A stretch of 64,000 bases of DNA from Escherichia boydii. Its GTDB lineage: Bacteria; Pseudomonadota; Gammaproteobacteria; Enterobacterales; Enterobacteriaceae. This document shows, in pieces, positions 9,050-16,921 of this stretch; position 1 is the first letter of the stretch, and the number at the start of each line of letters is the position of its first letter. Position numbers and translations under genes: made by a program. The DNA lies in assembly GCA_041890495.1 (NCBI GenBank), contig CP169086.1, positions 1,302,001 through 1,366,000 of the forward strand. The letters are read 5' to 3'. A model generated the notes under the pieces. The model had not been told where the DNA came from and ran no database searches. It saw only the letters and a list, made by a program, of their open reading frames with translations.

Positions 9050-10246
9050 ATGACAACGAACACAGTTTCCCGCAGGGTTGCGTGGCTACGCGTGGTCACG
9101 CTGGCCATTGCCGCGTTTATTTTTAATACCACAGAATTTGTTCCGGTTGGGCTGTTGTCTGACATCGCTGACAGTTTCCAGATGGAAACGGCTCAGGTGG
9201 GCATTATGTTGACCATCTACGCCTGGGTGGTAGCGCTGATGTCCTTGCCGTTTATGCTACTGACCAGCCAGATGGAGCGTCGCAGGCTGCTGATCGGACT
9301 GTTTGTCTTGTTCATTGCGAGCCACGTGCTGTCGTTTATGGCGTGGAACTTTACGGTGCTGGTCATGAGCCGCATCGGCATTGCCTTTGCCCATGCGGTG
9401 TTCTGGTCGATCACCGCTTCGCTGGCGATTCGCCTGGCACCTGCGGGTAAACGCGCCCAGGCGCTGAGCCTGATTGCCACCGGTACCGCACTGGCGATGG
9501 TGCTGGGTCTGCCGATCGGCCGCATCGTGGGGCAATACTTTGGCTGGCGCACGACCTTCTTCGCCATCGGCATGGGCGCGCTGGTTACGCTGGTGTGTCT
9601 GATTAAACTGCTGCCCGCGCTGCCGAGCGAACATTCCGGCTCGCTGAAAAGCCTGCCGCTGCTGATGCGTCGTCCTGCGCTGCTGAGCATCTACCTGCTG
9701 ACGGCCATCGTCGTGACGGCCCACTACACGGCGTACAGCTATATTGAACCGTTTGTGCAGGTGGTAGCGGGCTTTAGCGCCAACTTTGCCACCGTATTAC
9801 TGCTTATCCTCGGCGGCGCTGGCATTGTTGGCAGCGTGCTATTTGGCAAGCTGGGTAACCGGCACGCCTCCGTGCTGGTGAGCAGCGCCATCGGCCTGCT
9901 GCTGGCCTGCCTGCTGCTGCTGATGCCCGCCGCGGGCAGCGAAAGCCATCTGGCGATCCTCAGCCTGTTCTGGGGCGTGGCGATCATGATTATTGGCCTC
10001 GGTATGCAGGTGAAAGTGCTGTCCCTGGCGCCGGATGCGACGGACGTCGCCATGTCGCTGTTCTCGGGGATTTTCAATCTGGGCATTGGCGCGGGGGCGC
10101 TGGTGGGAAATCAGGTCATACTGCACGTGTCGATGTCGGCGATTGGCTATCTGGGGGCTATTCCGGCCCTGGTGGCGCTGATCTGGTCAGTGCTCATCTT
10201 CCGTAAATGGCCGGTAGCGCTGGAGGAACAGGGGCAGCACGGGTGA
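9050..10246 (+). CDS. sotB: sugar efflux transporter SotB (YdeA)
   Basis: 398 residues with twelve predicted membrane spans of the major facilitator superfamily, including the DHA1 motif RxGxAxxHAVFW (about 105-115) and GLPIGRIVGQYFGWR. E. coli SotB exports arabinose, IPTG and related sugars by proton antiport. Placement next to marC and marRAB is the same as in E. coli. The start follows a weak purine-rich stretch; a candidate CRP site lies upstream. Confidence 0.93.
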   Translation: MTTNTVSRRVAWLRVVTLAIAAFIFNTTEFVPVGLLSDIADSFQMETAQVGIMLTIYAWVVALMSLPFMLLTSQMERRRLLIGLFVLFIASHVLSFMAWNFTVLVMSRIGIAFAHAVFWSITASLAIRLAPAGKRAQALSLIATGTALAMVLGLPIGRIVGQYFGWRTTFFAIGMGALVTLVCLIKLLPALPSEHSGSLKSLPLLMRRPALLSIYLLTAIVVTAHYTAYSYIEPFVQVVAGFSANFATVLLLILGGAGIVGSVLFGKLGNRHASVLVSSAIGLLLACLLLLMPAAGSESHLAILSLFWGVAIMIIGLGMQVKVLSLAPDATDVAMSLFSGIFNLGIGAGALVGNQVILHVSMSAIGYLGAIPALVALIWSVLIFRKWPVALEEQGQHG

Positions 10247-10258
10247 GGATTGTTGGTA

Positions 10259-10335
10259 CCGGGTGGCGCTGCGCTTACCCGGCCTACAAAAAGACGGATT
10301 TCGTAGGCCGGGTAAGGCGAAGCCGCCACCCGGCA
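10259..10335. repeat. REP pair (BIME-like) after sotB
   Basis: Two inverted copies of the enterobacterial palindromic unit, CCGGGTGGCGCTGCGCTTAC and its complement GTAGGCCGGGTAAGGCGAAG, face each other in the convergent sotB/marC gap. Related copies lie at 14681, 37193 and 59797. Such elements protect mRNA 3' ends and bind gyrase or IHF. Confidence 0.85.
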
Positions 10336-10341
10336 ATGAAC

Positions 10342-11007
10342 TTAATGATAGGTCTTAATAATTTCCAGCACGCCGTTAATAATAAACTGCACGCCCATAC
10401 AGACCAGCAAGAAGCCCATCAGACGGGAAATTGCCTCGATACCGCCCTTACCTACCCAGCGCATAATAGCGCCAGAGCTCCGCAGCGACACCCACACGAT
10501 AAGACCGATAATCGCAAAAATCAGCGGTGGCGCAATCATCAGCACCCAGTCCGGGAAGGTTGCGCTGTCACGCACCGTTGACGCGGAGCTGATGATCATC
10601 GCGATGGTCCCCGGCCCCGCCGTGCTCGGCATGGCAATCGGCACAAAGGCGATATTCGCACTCGGTTCGGTTTCCAGCTCTTCCGATTTGCTGGTCGCTT
10701 CAGGCGACTCATGCGCTTTCTGCGCCGGGAACAACATGCGGAAACCAATGAAGGCCACAATCAGCCCCCCGGCGATACGCAGACCAGGGATGGAAATCCC
10801 GAAGGTATTCATCACCACCTGTCCGGCGTAATAAGCCACCATCATGATGGCAAACACATACACCGAGGCCATCATCGACTGATGGTTGCGCTCGGCGCTG
10901 TTCATATTCCCTGCCAGCCCGAGGAAAAGCGCCACCGTCGTTAACGGGTTAGCCAACGGCAGCAAGACCACCAGCCCAAGGCTGACTGCTTTAATTAAAT
11001 CCAACAT
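10342..11007 (-). CDS. marC: MarC family inner-membrane protein
   Basis: 221 residues, six predicted membrane spans, MarC/YchE family (GLVVLLPLANPLTTVALFLG at the N-terminus, FVPIAMPSTAGPGTIAMII in the middle). Function is unknown; despite its name it is not needed for Mar resistance in E. coli. It is divergent from marRAB across the mar operator. From memory it differs from E. coli MarC at dozens of positions, which contrasts with the adjacent MarR. Confidence 0.95.
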   Translation of the reverse strand: MLDLIKAVSLGLVVLLPLANPLTTVALFLGLAGNMNSAERNHQSMMASVYVFAIMMVAYYAGQVVMNTFGISIPGLRIAGGLIVAFIGFRMLFPAQKAHESPEATSKSEELETEPSANIAFVPIAMPSTAGPGTIAMIISSASTVRDSATFPDWVLMIAPPLIFAIIGLIVWVSLRSSGAIMRWVGKGGIEAISRLMGFLLVCMGVQFIINGVLEIIKTYH

Positions 11008-11163
11008 AGTGCGTTGTCGTCCTTATCCATATTTAACACAGCAATTATAGGGGGAAAGTGCGACATTCAGCCATGGGCGCAACGTAACGATTATTTTCCT
11101 TCAGAAAAGATAACTGTCAGTTATCTATATGATTTGAAAGACCTCAAAAAAAGTTCATGAACC

Positions 11164-11262
11164 GATTTAGCAAAACGTGGCATCGGTCAATTCATTCATT
11201 TGACTTATACTTGCCTGGGCAATATTATCCCCTGCAACTAATTACTTGCCAGGGCAACTAAT
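11164..11262 (+). promoter_or_regulatory. mar promoter-operator (marO)
   Basis: Contains a marbox (GATTTAGCAAAACGTGGCAT, 11164-11183) for MarA/SoxS/Rob, a -35 TTGACT (11200-11205), a 17-base spacer, a -10 TATTAT (11223-11228), MarR site I overlapping the -10 (ACTTGCCTGGGCAATATT), and MarR site II (ATTACTTGCCAGGGCAAC, 11241-11258). AGGG at 11251-11254 serves as the ribosome site for the GTG start. From about 11159 it matches the E. coli operator as I remember it. Confidence 0.9.
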
Positions 11263-11697
11263 GTGAAAAGTACCAGCGATCTGTTCAATGAAATTATTCC
11301 ATTGGGTCGCTTAATCCATATGGTTAATCAGAAGAAAGATCGCCTGCTTAACGAGTATCTGTCTCCGCTGGATATTACCGCGGCACAGTTTAAGGTGCTC
11401 TGCTCTATCCGCTGCGCGGCGTGTATTACTCCGGTTGAACTGAAAAAGGTATTGTCGGTCGACCTGGGAGCACTGACCCGTATGCTGGATCGCCTGGTCT
11501 GTAAAGGCTGGGTGGAAAGGTTGCCGAACCCGAATGACAAGCGCGGCGTACTGGTAAAACTTACCACCGGCGGCGCGGCAATATGTGAACAATGCCATCA
11601 ATTAGTTGGCCAGGACCTGCACCAAGAATTAACAAAAAACCTGACGGCGGACGAAGTGGCAACACTTGAGTATTTGCTTAAGAAAGTCCTGCCGTAA
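11263..11697 (+). CDS. marR: multiple antibiotic resistance repressor MarR
   Basis: 144 residues from a GTG start, as in E. coli. A winged-helix dimeric repressor that binds marO and is released by salicylate or by copper-driven oxidation of Cys80, which is present (RLVC-KGWVER). Residues at the known polymorphic sites are Gly103 and Tyr137, the K-12 alleles. The whole protein agrees with E. coli K-12 MarR as I remember it, with no resistance-type truncation or change, so repression should be intact. The codons are AT-richer (TTA, ATA, ACA, CAA) than in neighbouring genes. This suggests import from E. coli; see findings. Confidence 0.97.
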   Translation: MKSTSDLFNEIIPLGRLIHMVNQKKDRLLNEYLSPLDITAAQFKVLCSIRCAACITPVELKKVLSVDLGALTRMLDRLVCKGWVERLPNPNDKRGVLVKLTTGGAAICEQCHQLVGQDLHQELTKNLTADEVATLEYLLKKVLP

Positions 11698-11716
11698 ACA
11701 AAAAAGAGGTATGACG

Positions 11717-12097
11717 ATGTCCAGACGCAATACTGACGCTATTACCATTCATAGCATTTTGGACTGGATCGAGGACAACCTGGAATCGCCACTGTCACTG
11801 GAGAAAGTGTCAGAGCGTTCGGGTTACTCCAAATGGCACCTGCAACGGATGTTTAAAAAAGAAACCGGTCATTCATTAGGCCAATACATCCGCAGCCGTA
11901 AGATGACGGAAATCGCGCAAAAGCTGAAGGAAAGTAACGAGCCGATACTCTATCTGGCAGAACGATATGGCTTCGAGTCGCAACAAACTCTGACCCGAAC
12001 CTTCAAAAATTACTTTGATGTTCCGCCGCATAAATACCGGATGACCAGCGTGCCGGGTGAATCCCGATACCTGTATCCGTTAAAACACTGTAGTTAA
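11717..12097 (+). CDS. marA: multiple antibiotic resistance activator MarA
   Basis: 126 residues with two AraC-type helix-turn-helix units (LSLEKVSERSGYSKWHLQRM and ILYLAERYGFESQQTLTRTF). It activates efflux (acrAB-tolC), micF and other marbox promoters. The ATG at 11717 is seven bases after GAGG; an ATG at 11711 abuts the ribosome site and is less likely. Residues 1 to about 110 agree with E. coli MarA from memory, but the last 16 (TSVPGESRYLYPLKHCS) differ sharply from the E. coli tail TNMQGESRFLHPLNHYNS. That makes a within-gene junction near 12048. Confidence 0.97.
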   Translation: MSRRNTDAITIHSILDWIEDNLESPLSLEKVSERSGYSKWHLQRMFKKETGHSLGQYIRSRKMTEIAQKLKESNEPILYLAERYGFESQQTLTRTFKNYFDVPPHKYRMTSVPGESRYLYPLKHCS

Positions 12098-12130
12098 TCA
12101 TCGCCTGTAACAGACGTAACCGAGGAAATC

Positions 12131-12349
12131 ATGAAAGTTATCGCCTCCGCCGCCCTCGCCTTGCTGGTGCTGTTCTCCAGCCAGACCTTCGCGGAGCAAA
12201 CCCCTCGTGCAACGCAGCAAAATAATCCTGATACGATGATTTTGCCGTCAGCACATGACCAGTCGCCTTATGATTTCAACCATATGGGTGCTGGTAGCGA
12301 CAAATCCGACGAATTAGGCGTGCCTTATTATAATCAGCACGGCTTCTGA
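12131..12349 (+). CDS. marB: MarB, periplasmic mar operon protein
   Basis: 72 residues with a Sec signal peptide (cleavage likely after QTFA). The mature part ends in the family signature FNHMGAGSDKSDELGVPYYN. In E. coli MarB lowers marA expression by an unclear route. Last gene of marRAB, with a strong intrinsic terminator ten bases on. The N-terminal half is only loosely like E. coli MarB, so this end of the operon is native. Confidence 0.93.
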   Translation: MKVIASAALALLVLFSSQTFAEQTPRATQQNNPDTMILPSAHDQSPYDFNHMGAGSDKSDELGVPYYNQHGF

Positions 12350-12358
12350 TTCGTTTTT

Positions 12359-12383
12359 GCCCCGCAGATGCGGGGCTTTTTTT
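12359..12383 (+). terminator. intrinsic terminator of marRAB
   Basis: GCCCCGC-AGAT-GCGGGGC stem followed by a run of seven T. It overlaps the 3' end of convergent eamA by two bases. Confidence 0.9.
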
Positions 12384-13287
12384 ATGCCTTTTCGCTTACC
12401 CGCGTCGTCCGACGAACCCGCAGACCAAACACGTTAATGTACAGCCCGGCCATGATCAGCACGGCGCCAAACAGCTGCAGCGCGCTCAGCGTTTCATCCA
12501 GTAAGAGTGCCGCACTGGCAAGCCCCACCACCGGCACCAGCAGGGATAACGGTGCGACGCGCCAGGTTTCATACCGCCCCAGCAGCGATCCCCAGATCCC
12601 ATAGCCCACAATGGTGGCGACAAAGGCCAGATAGACAAGAGAAAGGATGGTGGTCATATCGATGTCAACCAGACTGTTCAGCATCACCGCCGGACCGTCC
12701 AGAAGACTCGACGCCAGCAGAAACGGGATAACCGGGATCAGCGCGCTCCACACCACCAGCGACATTACCGCCGGGCGCGCCTCGTGCTGCATGATCAGCT
12801 TGTTGAAGATATTCCCGCAGGCCCAGCTCAGCCCCGCCGCCAGCGTCAACATAAACCCGAGCAGCGCCACGTGCTGACCATTCAGGCTGCCCTCTATGAG
12901 CACCAGCACGCCGAACACCGCCAGCGCGATCCCCGCCAGCTGTTTGCCCTGCAGACGCTCGCCAAACACAAACGCCCCGAGAATAATGGTAAAGAACGCC
13001 TGCGCCTGTAACACCAGCGAGGCAAGACCCGCCGGCATTCCAAACTTGATGGCGCAAAAGAGAAACGCGAACTGGCCAAAGCTAATGGTCAGACCGTAGC
13101 CCAGCAGCAGTTTAAAAGGGATCTTTGGACGCGCCACAAAGAAGATGGCCGGGAAAGCGACCAGCATAAAGCGTAAACCGGCCAGCATCAGCGGCGGCAT
13201 ATTATGCAGCCCCAGCTTAATGACCACAAAATTGAGCCCCCATACTACGACCACCAGCAACGCCAGCAGCCCGTCTTTCCGCGTCAT
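12382..13287 (-). CDS. eamA: O-acetylserine/cysteine exporter EamA
   Basis: 301 residues, ten predicted membrane spans made of two EamA (DMT superfamily) repeats, beginning VVVVWGLNFVVIKLGL. E. coli EamA (YdeD) exports cysteine-pathway metabolites such as O-acetylserine. It lies between marRAB and ydeE exactly as in E. coli, convergent with marB and divergent from ydeE. Start ATG at 13287. Confidence 0.93.
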   Translation of the reverse strand: MTRKDGLLALLVVVVWGLNFVVIKLGLHNMPPLMLAGLRFMLVAFPAIFFVARPKIPFKLLLGYGLTISFGQFAFLFCAIKFGMPAGLASLVLQAQAFFTIILGAFVFGERLQGKQLAGIALAVFGVLVLIEGSLNGQHVALLGFMLTLAAGLSWACGNIFNKLIMQHEARPAVMSLVVWSALIPVIPFLLASSLLDGPAVMLNSLVDIDMTTILSLVYLAFVATIVGYGIWGSLLGRYETWRVAPLSLLVPVVGLASAALLLDETLSALQLFGAVLIMAGLYINVFGLRVRRTTRVSEKA

Positions 13288-13481
13288 ATCTAGCCCCTGA
13301 ATTATTAATAATTTGTTAACACTTCAAGGTAACAGAAAAAAGTACGTCACGAGAAGATCATTATTTCTGGCAGGCAGCTGAAGCACTTAGGGATAAATCA
13401 GGTGCTATACAAGCCCCTTATGTCATGGTAATCCTGTTAACACACCTCTAATAAAAGCATAAGCAACTGTCGGGCAGGAAT

Positions 13482-14675
13482 ATGAAACCATCTCTCAGGC
13501 GCTCAACCGCAGCGCTGCTGGCATCGTCATTGTTGTTAACCATCGGTAGAGGGGCAACGCTGCCGTTCATGACCATCTATCTCACGCGCGTCTACAGCAT
13601 GAGCGTTGAGAATATTGGTTATGCCCTGACCGTGGCGCTGACCATTGGCGTGGTATTCAGCCTGGGATTTGGCATTCTGGCCGATAAGTTTGATAAAAAA
13701 CGCTACATGCTGATCGCAATAGTGGCCTTTATCGCGGGGTTTGTCGCGATCCCGCTGGTCGATAACGTCACGCTGGTGGTGCTGTTCTTTGCGCTGATCA
13801 ACTGCGCCTATTCCGTCTTTTCGACGGTGCTGAAGGCCTGGTTCTCCGACGTGCTCACCACGAGCCAAAAGGCGCGCGTCTTCTCGCTGAACTACAGCTT
13901 CCTGAACATTGGCTGGACGATCGGACCACCGATTGGCACCCTGCTGGTGATGTACAGCCTGCAGCTGCCGTTCTGGCTGGCGGCCTTCTGCGCCGCCCTG
14001 CCGCTGGGATTCATCCATTTCTTTGTGCAAAAAAGCGTGGCGTTAGATACCGCAGAGGAGAAGATGCCCTGGCAGCCATCGGTGTTGCTGAAAGACCGCG
14101 CGCTGTTCTGGTACACCCTTTCTGGCCTGCTCGCGTCCTACGTTGGCGGGTCGTTCGCGACCTGCATTTCGCAATACGTTCTGGCCGCGCATGCGGACAG
14201 CGATTTCGCAGAAAAAGTGGTGGCCGTAGTATTGCCCGTCAACGCCGCCGTGGTGGTGACCCTTCAATATGCGCTGGGCCGCAAAATCTCAGCCAGCAAT
14301 ATCCGCCCGCTGATGACCCTCGCCACCCTGTTTTTTATCGTGGGGCTGGGCGGCTTTATGCTCTCTGGGGAAAACCTGGTTTACTGGGGCATTGCTGCCG
14401 CCATCTTTACTCTGGGTGAGATTATCTATGCGCCGGGTGAATACATGCTGATCGACAACATTGCGCCACCGGGAATGAAGGCGAGCTATTTCTCCGCGCA
14501 GGCGCTGGGCTGGCTCGGCGCGGCGGCAAACCCGATGATCACCGGCATCATCCTGACCAACCTGCCGCACTGGTCGCTGTTTGCGATCATGATGGTCGCC
14601 ATCGTCATGGCCTGGCTGATGATTTTGCGCGGGATGAGCGTGAAGGCGTGGTGCGAGTCGCCCAAAGCGGCGTAG
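13482..14675 (+). CDS. ydeE: MFS efflux transporter YdeE
   Basis: 397 residues, twelve membrane spans, with the MFS loop motif GILADKFDKKRYM after TM2. E. coli YdeE exports dipeptides and peptide-like compounds and is next to eamA there too. The ATG is five bases after AGGAAT. The C-terminus lies just before a REP element separating it from zinT. Confidence 0.92.
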   Translation: MKPSLRRSTAALLASSLLLTIGRGATLPFMTIYLTRVYSMSVENIGYALTVALTIGVVFSLGFGILADKFDKKRYMLIAIVAFIAGFVAIPLVDNVTLVVLFFALINCAYSVFSTVLKAWFSDVLTTSQKARVFSLNYSFLNIGWTIGPPIGTLLVMYSLQLPFWLAAFCAALPLGFIHFFVQKSVALDTAEEKMPWQPSVLLKDRALFWYTLSGLLASYVGGSFATCISQYVLAAHADSDFAEKVVAVVLPVNAAVVVTLQYALGRKISASNIRPLMTLATLFFIVGLGGFMLSGENLVYWGIAAAIFTLGEIIYAPGEYMLIDNIAPPGMKASYFSAQALGWLGAAANPMITGIILTNLPHWSLFAIMMVAIVMAWLMILRGMSVKAWCESPKAA

Positions 14676-14680
14676 CAAAA

Positions 14681-14710
14681 GGCCGGGTAAGGCGAAGCCA
14701 CCACCCGGCA
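14681..14710. repeat. single REP unit between ydeE and zinT
   Basis: GGCCGGGTAAGGCGAAGCCACCACCCGG, one palindromic unit with an imperfect stem, in the convergent gap. Confidence 0.8.
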
Positions 14711-14721
14711 AAAGCAAAAAT

Positions 14722-15366
14722 CTAGTGGTGCAACATCTCCTCCACCACCTGCTCTTTATACATCTCGTTCGGGTAATAGGTCGGCCAGTTGTCCATCTCT
14801 TTCAGCAGCGCCTCGTGGGAGGCGTTGCCCATGAAGATATGGAAGTGCGAAGAGGCCTTCGGTCCGATGGTATGGTCGCTGAACTGCACGAACTTCGGCG
14901 CTTTGCTAGCGGCGTCCTTACACTCAAACAGATAGCGAACGCCTTTCTTACCTGATGCGTAGGTCAGAATTTTGTAGCCGCTGTAATCATACTGACAGCG
15001 GCTGACCGCTTTACCCTGATGGAATTCCATCACGTTATTTTCGATGCCGATGGCATCCACGTCCGTCGCATAACCCTTGCGGTAGTAGGCTTTCACCTCA
15101 TCAAAGGATTTGCTTTTATCCTTCTGGGCTTTCTGTTTAAAGACCGGATCCAGCGAACCATCAAGCAGGAACGGATAGACCGACTGCCAGGTCCCGTCCC
15201 AGTCAGACAGCGTTCTGTCCTTCACGTCTTTATCCTCAAACACGCCGTTCGCCGCTTTCTGTTCCGCTTCGGTCATCTGATGGCCGTGCGAGTGAGCAAA
15301 TAGCTGGCCGCTGACCAGCAGCGCCCCCAGAGTCATGGCAAATTTTCCAATATGTGCAGCCAACAT
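14722..15366 (-). CDS. zinT: periplasmic zinc/cadmium-binding protein ZinT (YodA)
   Basis: 214 residues. An N-terminal signal peptide is followed by a His-rich motif (HSHGHQ) and a lipocalin-like domain with WDGTWQSVYPFLLDG and the C-terminal HFHIFMGN, where the paired His residues bind metal. It buffers zinc in the periplasm and passes it to ZnuA under starvation. Expression by zinc need is supported by a Zur box 28 bases upstream. It is isolated from other zinc genes here, and its promoter overlaps the end of urtE. Confidence 0.95.
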   Translation of the reverse strand: MLAAHIGKFAMTLGALLVSGQLFAHSHGHQMTEAEQKAANGVFEDKDVKDRTLSDWDGTWQSVYPFLLDGSLDPVFKQKAQKDKSKSFDEVKAYYRKGYATDVDAIGIENNVMEFHQGKAVSRCQYDYSGYKILTYASGKKGVRYLFECKDAASKAPKFVQFSDHTIGPKASSHFHIFMGNASHEALLKEMDNWPTYYPNEMYKEQVVEEMLHH

Positions 15367-15393
15367 AACATCCTCATTCCGTTTTATAAGAAC

Positions 15394-15417
15394 GAGAATG
15401 TTATATCATAACATTTC
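15394..15417 (-). promoter_or_regulatory. Zur box of zinT
   Basis: Read on the minus strand, GAAATGTTATGATATAACATTCTC is a near-perfect palindrome matching the enterobacterial Zur consensus (GAAATGTTATANTATAACATTTC). It overlaps the last codon and stop of urtE, so the zinT promoter is embedded in the urt operon 3' end. Confidence 0.88.
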
Positions 15418-16114
15418 AAATCGCAACCAGGCCGCGAACGCCCTCCAGCTCCATGTTTTCGCCCCGCCCGCGCTGAATAATGGTGCCACGGGACATTAGC
15501 AGATAGCTGTCGGCCAGTTCGGCGGCAAAGTCGTAAAACTGCTCCACCAGCAGGATCGCCATGTCACCTCTGTTTGTCAGGGTGCGGATCACGTGGCCGA
15601 TCTCTTTAATGACGGAAGGCTGTATGCCTTCGGTCGGTTCATCCAGGATCAGCAGCTGCGGACGACTCGCCAGCGCGCGACCAATCGCCAGCTGCTGCTG
15701 CTGCCCGCCGGAGAGATCTCCCCCGCGACGATGCTTCATCTCTTTGAGCACCGGGAACAGCTGCCAGATCTCCTCCGGCACCTGCTTCGCCTCGCGGGCG
15801 GAAAATCGCGACAGCCCCAGCTGGAGGTTCTCCTCCACGGTCAGGCGCGGGAAAATTTCACGTCCCTGCGGGACATACGCCACGCCGGACTGTACCCGCT
15901 GGTGCGGTTTACTGTGGGTGATCGTTTTTCCCTGCCAGATGATCTCCCCGGTTTTCGCCGGGATCAGCCCCATCAGACACTTCAGCAGCGTGGTTTTCCC
16001 CACGCCGTTGCGACCCAGCAGGCAGGTGACTTCGCCGGTGACGGCCTCAAAGCTCACGCCGCGCAGGATATGGCTGCCGCCGTAATACTGATTCAGTTCG
16101 TTGACCTGTAACAT
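15416..16114 (-). CDS. urtE: urea ABC transporter ATP-binding subunit UrtE
   Basis: 232 residues, LivF-like ATPase. Walker A GRNGVGKTTL, ABC signature LSGGQQQQLAIGRAL and Walker B LLILDEP are all present. With UrtD it drives urea uptake through UrtB-UrtC. Last gene of urtABCDE, nine bases after urtD. Its 3' end contains the zinT Zur box. Confidence 0.93.
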   Translation of the reverse strand: MLQVNELNQYYGGSHILRGVSFEAVTGEVTCLLGRNGVGKTTLLKCLMGLIPAKTGEIIWQGKTITHSKPHQRVQSGVAYVPQGREIFPRLTVEENLQLGLSRFSAREAKQVPEEIWQLFPVLKEMKHRRGGDLSGGQQQQLAIGRALASRPQLLILDEPTEGIQPSVIKEIGHVIRTLTNRGDMAILLVEQFYDFAAELADSYLLMSRGTIIQRGRGENMELEGVRGLVAI

Positions 16115-16123
16115 TCCCTCTCC

Positions 16124-16921
16124 TTAACGTCCCAGATAGACCTCAATCACCTGCTCGTTGGCCTGAACCTCGCGAAGCGATCCTTCCGCCAGCACCCGCC
16201 CCTGATGCAGCACTGTCACATGGTCGGCGATGGTTTCAACAAAACCCATATCGTGCTCCACCACCATCAGAGAGTGTTTGCCCGCCAGCGTCTTGAACAG
16301 CTCTGCGGTGTATTCCGTTTCCGCATCGGTCATCCCGGCGGCGGGTTCATCCAGCAGCAGCAGGTGCGGGTCCTGCACCAGCAGCATGCCAATCTCCAGA
16401 AACTGCTTTTGTCCGTGGGAAAGCAGCCCGGCGCGGCGGTCGCGCTCGCCGGTCAGCCGCAGTAAAACCAGCATCTCATCGATCCGGTCGCGCTGCGCGC
16501 CGTTGAGTTTTGCCCGCAGGCTCGCCCAGACGGACTTATCGCTTTTCATCGCGATCTCCAGGTTTTCCCACACCGTCAGCGCCTCAAAGACCGTGGGTTT
16601 CTGGAATTTACGCCCGATGCCCTGGCGGGCAATGGCCGCAGGCTCCAGCGCGGTCAGGTCGATGGACTGGTCGTAAATCGCCCTGCCGCTCTTTGGCCGC
16701 GTTTTGCCGGTAATGACGTCCATCAGCGTGGTTTTACCGGCACCGTTGGGACCGATCACGCAGCGCAGCTCGCCTACGCCGATATTCAGCGAAAGATCGG
16801 TCAGGGCCTGAAAGCCATCAAAATTGACGTTAATCGCCTCAAGCTGCAGAACCGGGTCGGTCTGCTCGCGGTAACGATCGCCGGGTAGCTGGCGGGTAAA
16901 TAATCCTTCGGCTGGCTGCAT
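16124..16921 (-). CDS. urtD: urea ABC transporter ATP-binding subunit UrtD
   Basis: 265 residues, LivG-like ATPase with Walker A GPNGAGKTTL, a signature loop in the LSHGQKQFLEIG form typical of UrtD, Walker B LLLLDEP and the H-loop VVEHDMGFV. A ~25-residue N-terminal extension precedes the core, which is common in UrtD. Its ATG overlaps the urtC stop (TAATG), indicating translational coupling. Confidence 0.93.
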   Translation of the reverse strand: MQPAEGLFTRQLPGDRYREQTDPVLQLEAINVNFDGFQALTDLSLNIGVGELRCVIGPNGAGKTTLMDVITGKTRPKSGRAIYDQSIDLTALEPAAIARQGIGRKFQKPTVFEALTVWENLEIAMKSDKSVWASLRAKLNGAQRDRIDEMLVLLRLTGERDRRAGLLSHGQKQFLEIGMLLVQDPHLLLLDEPAAGMTDAETEYTAELFKTLAGKHSLMVVEHDMGFVETIADHVTVLHQGRVLAEGSLREVQANEQVIEVYLGR

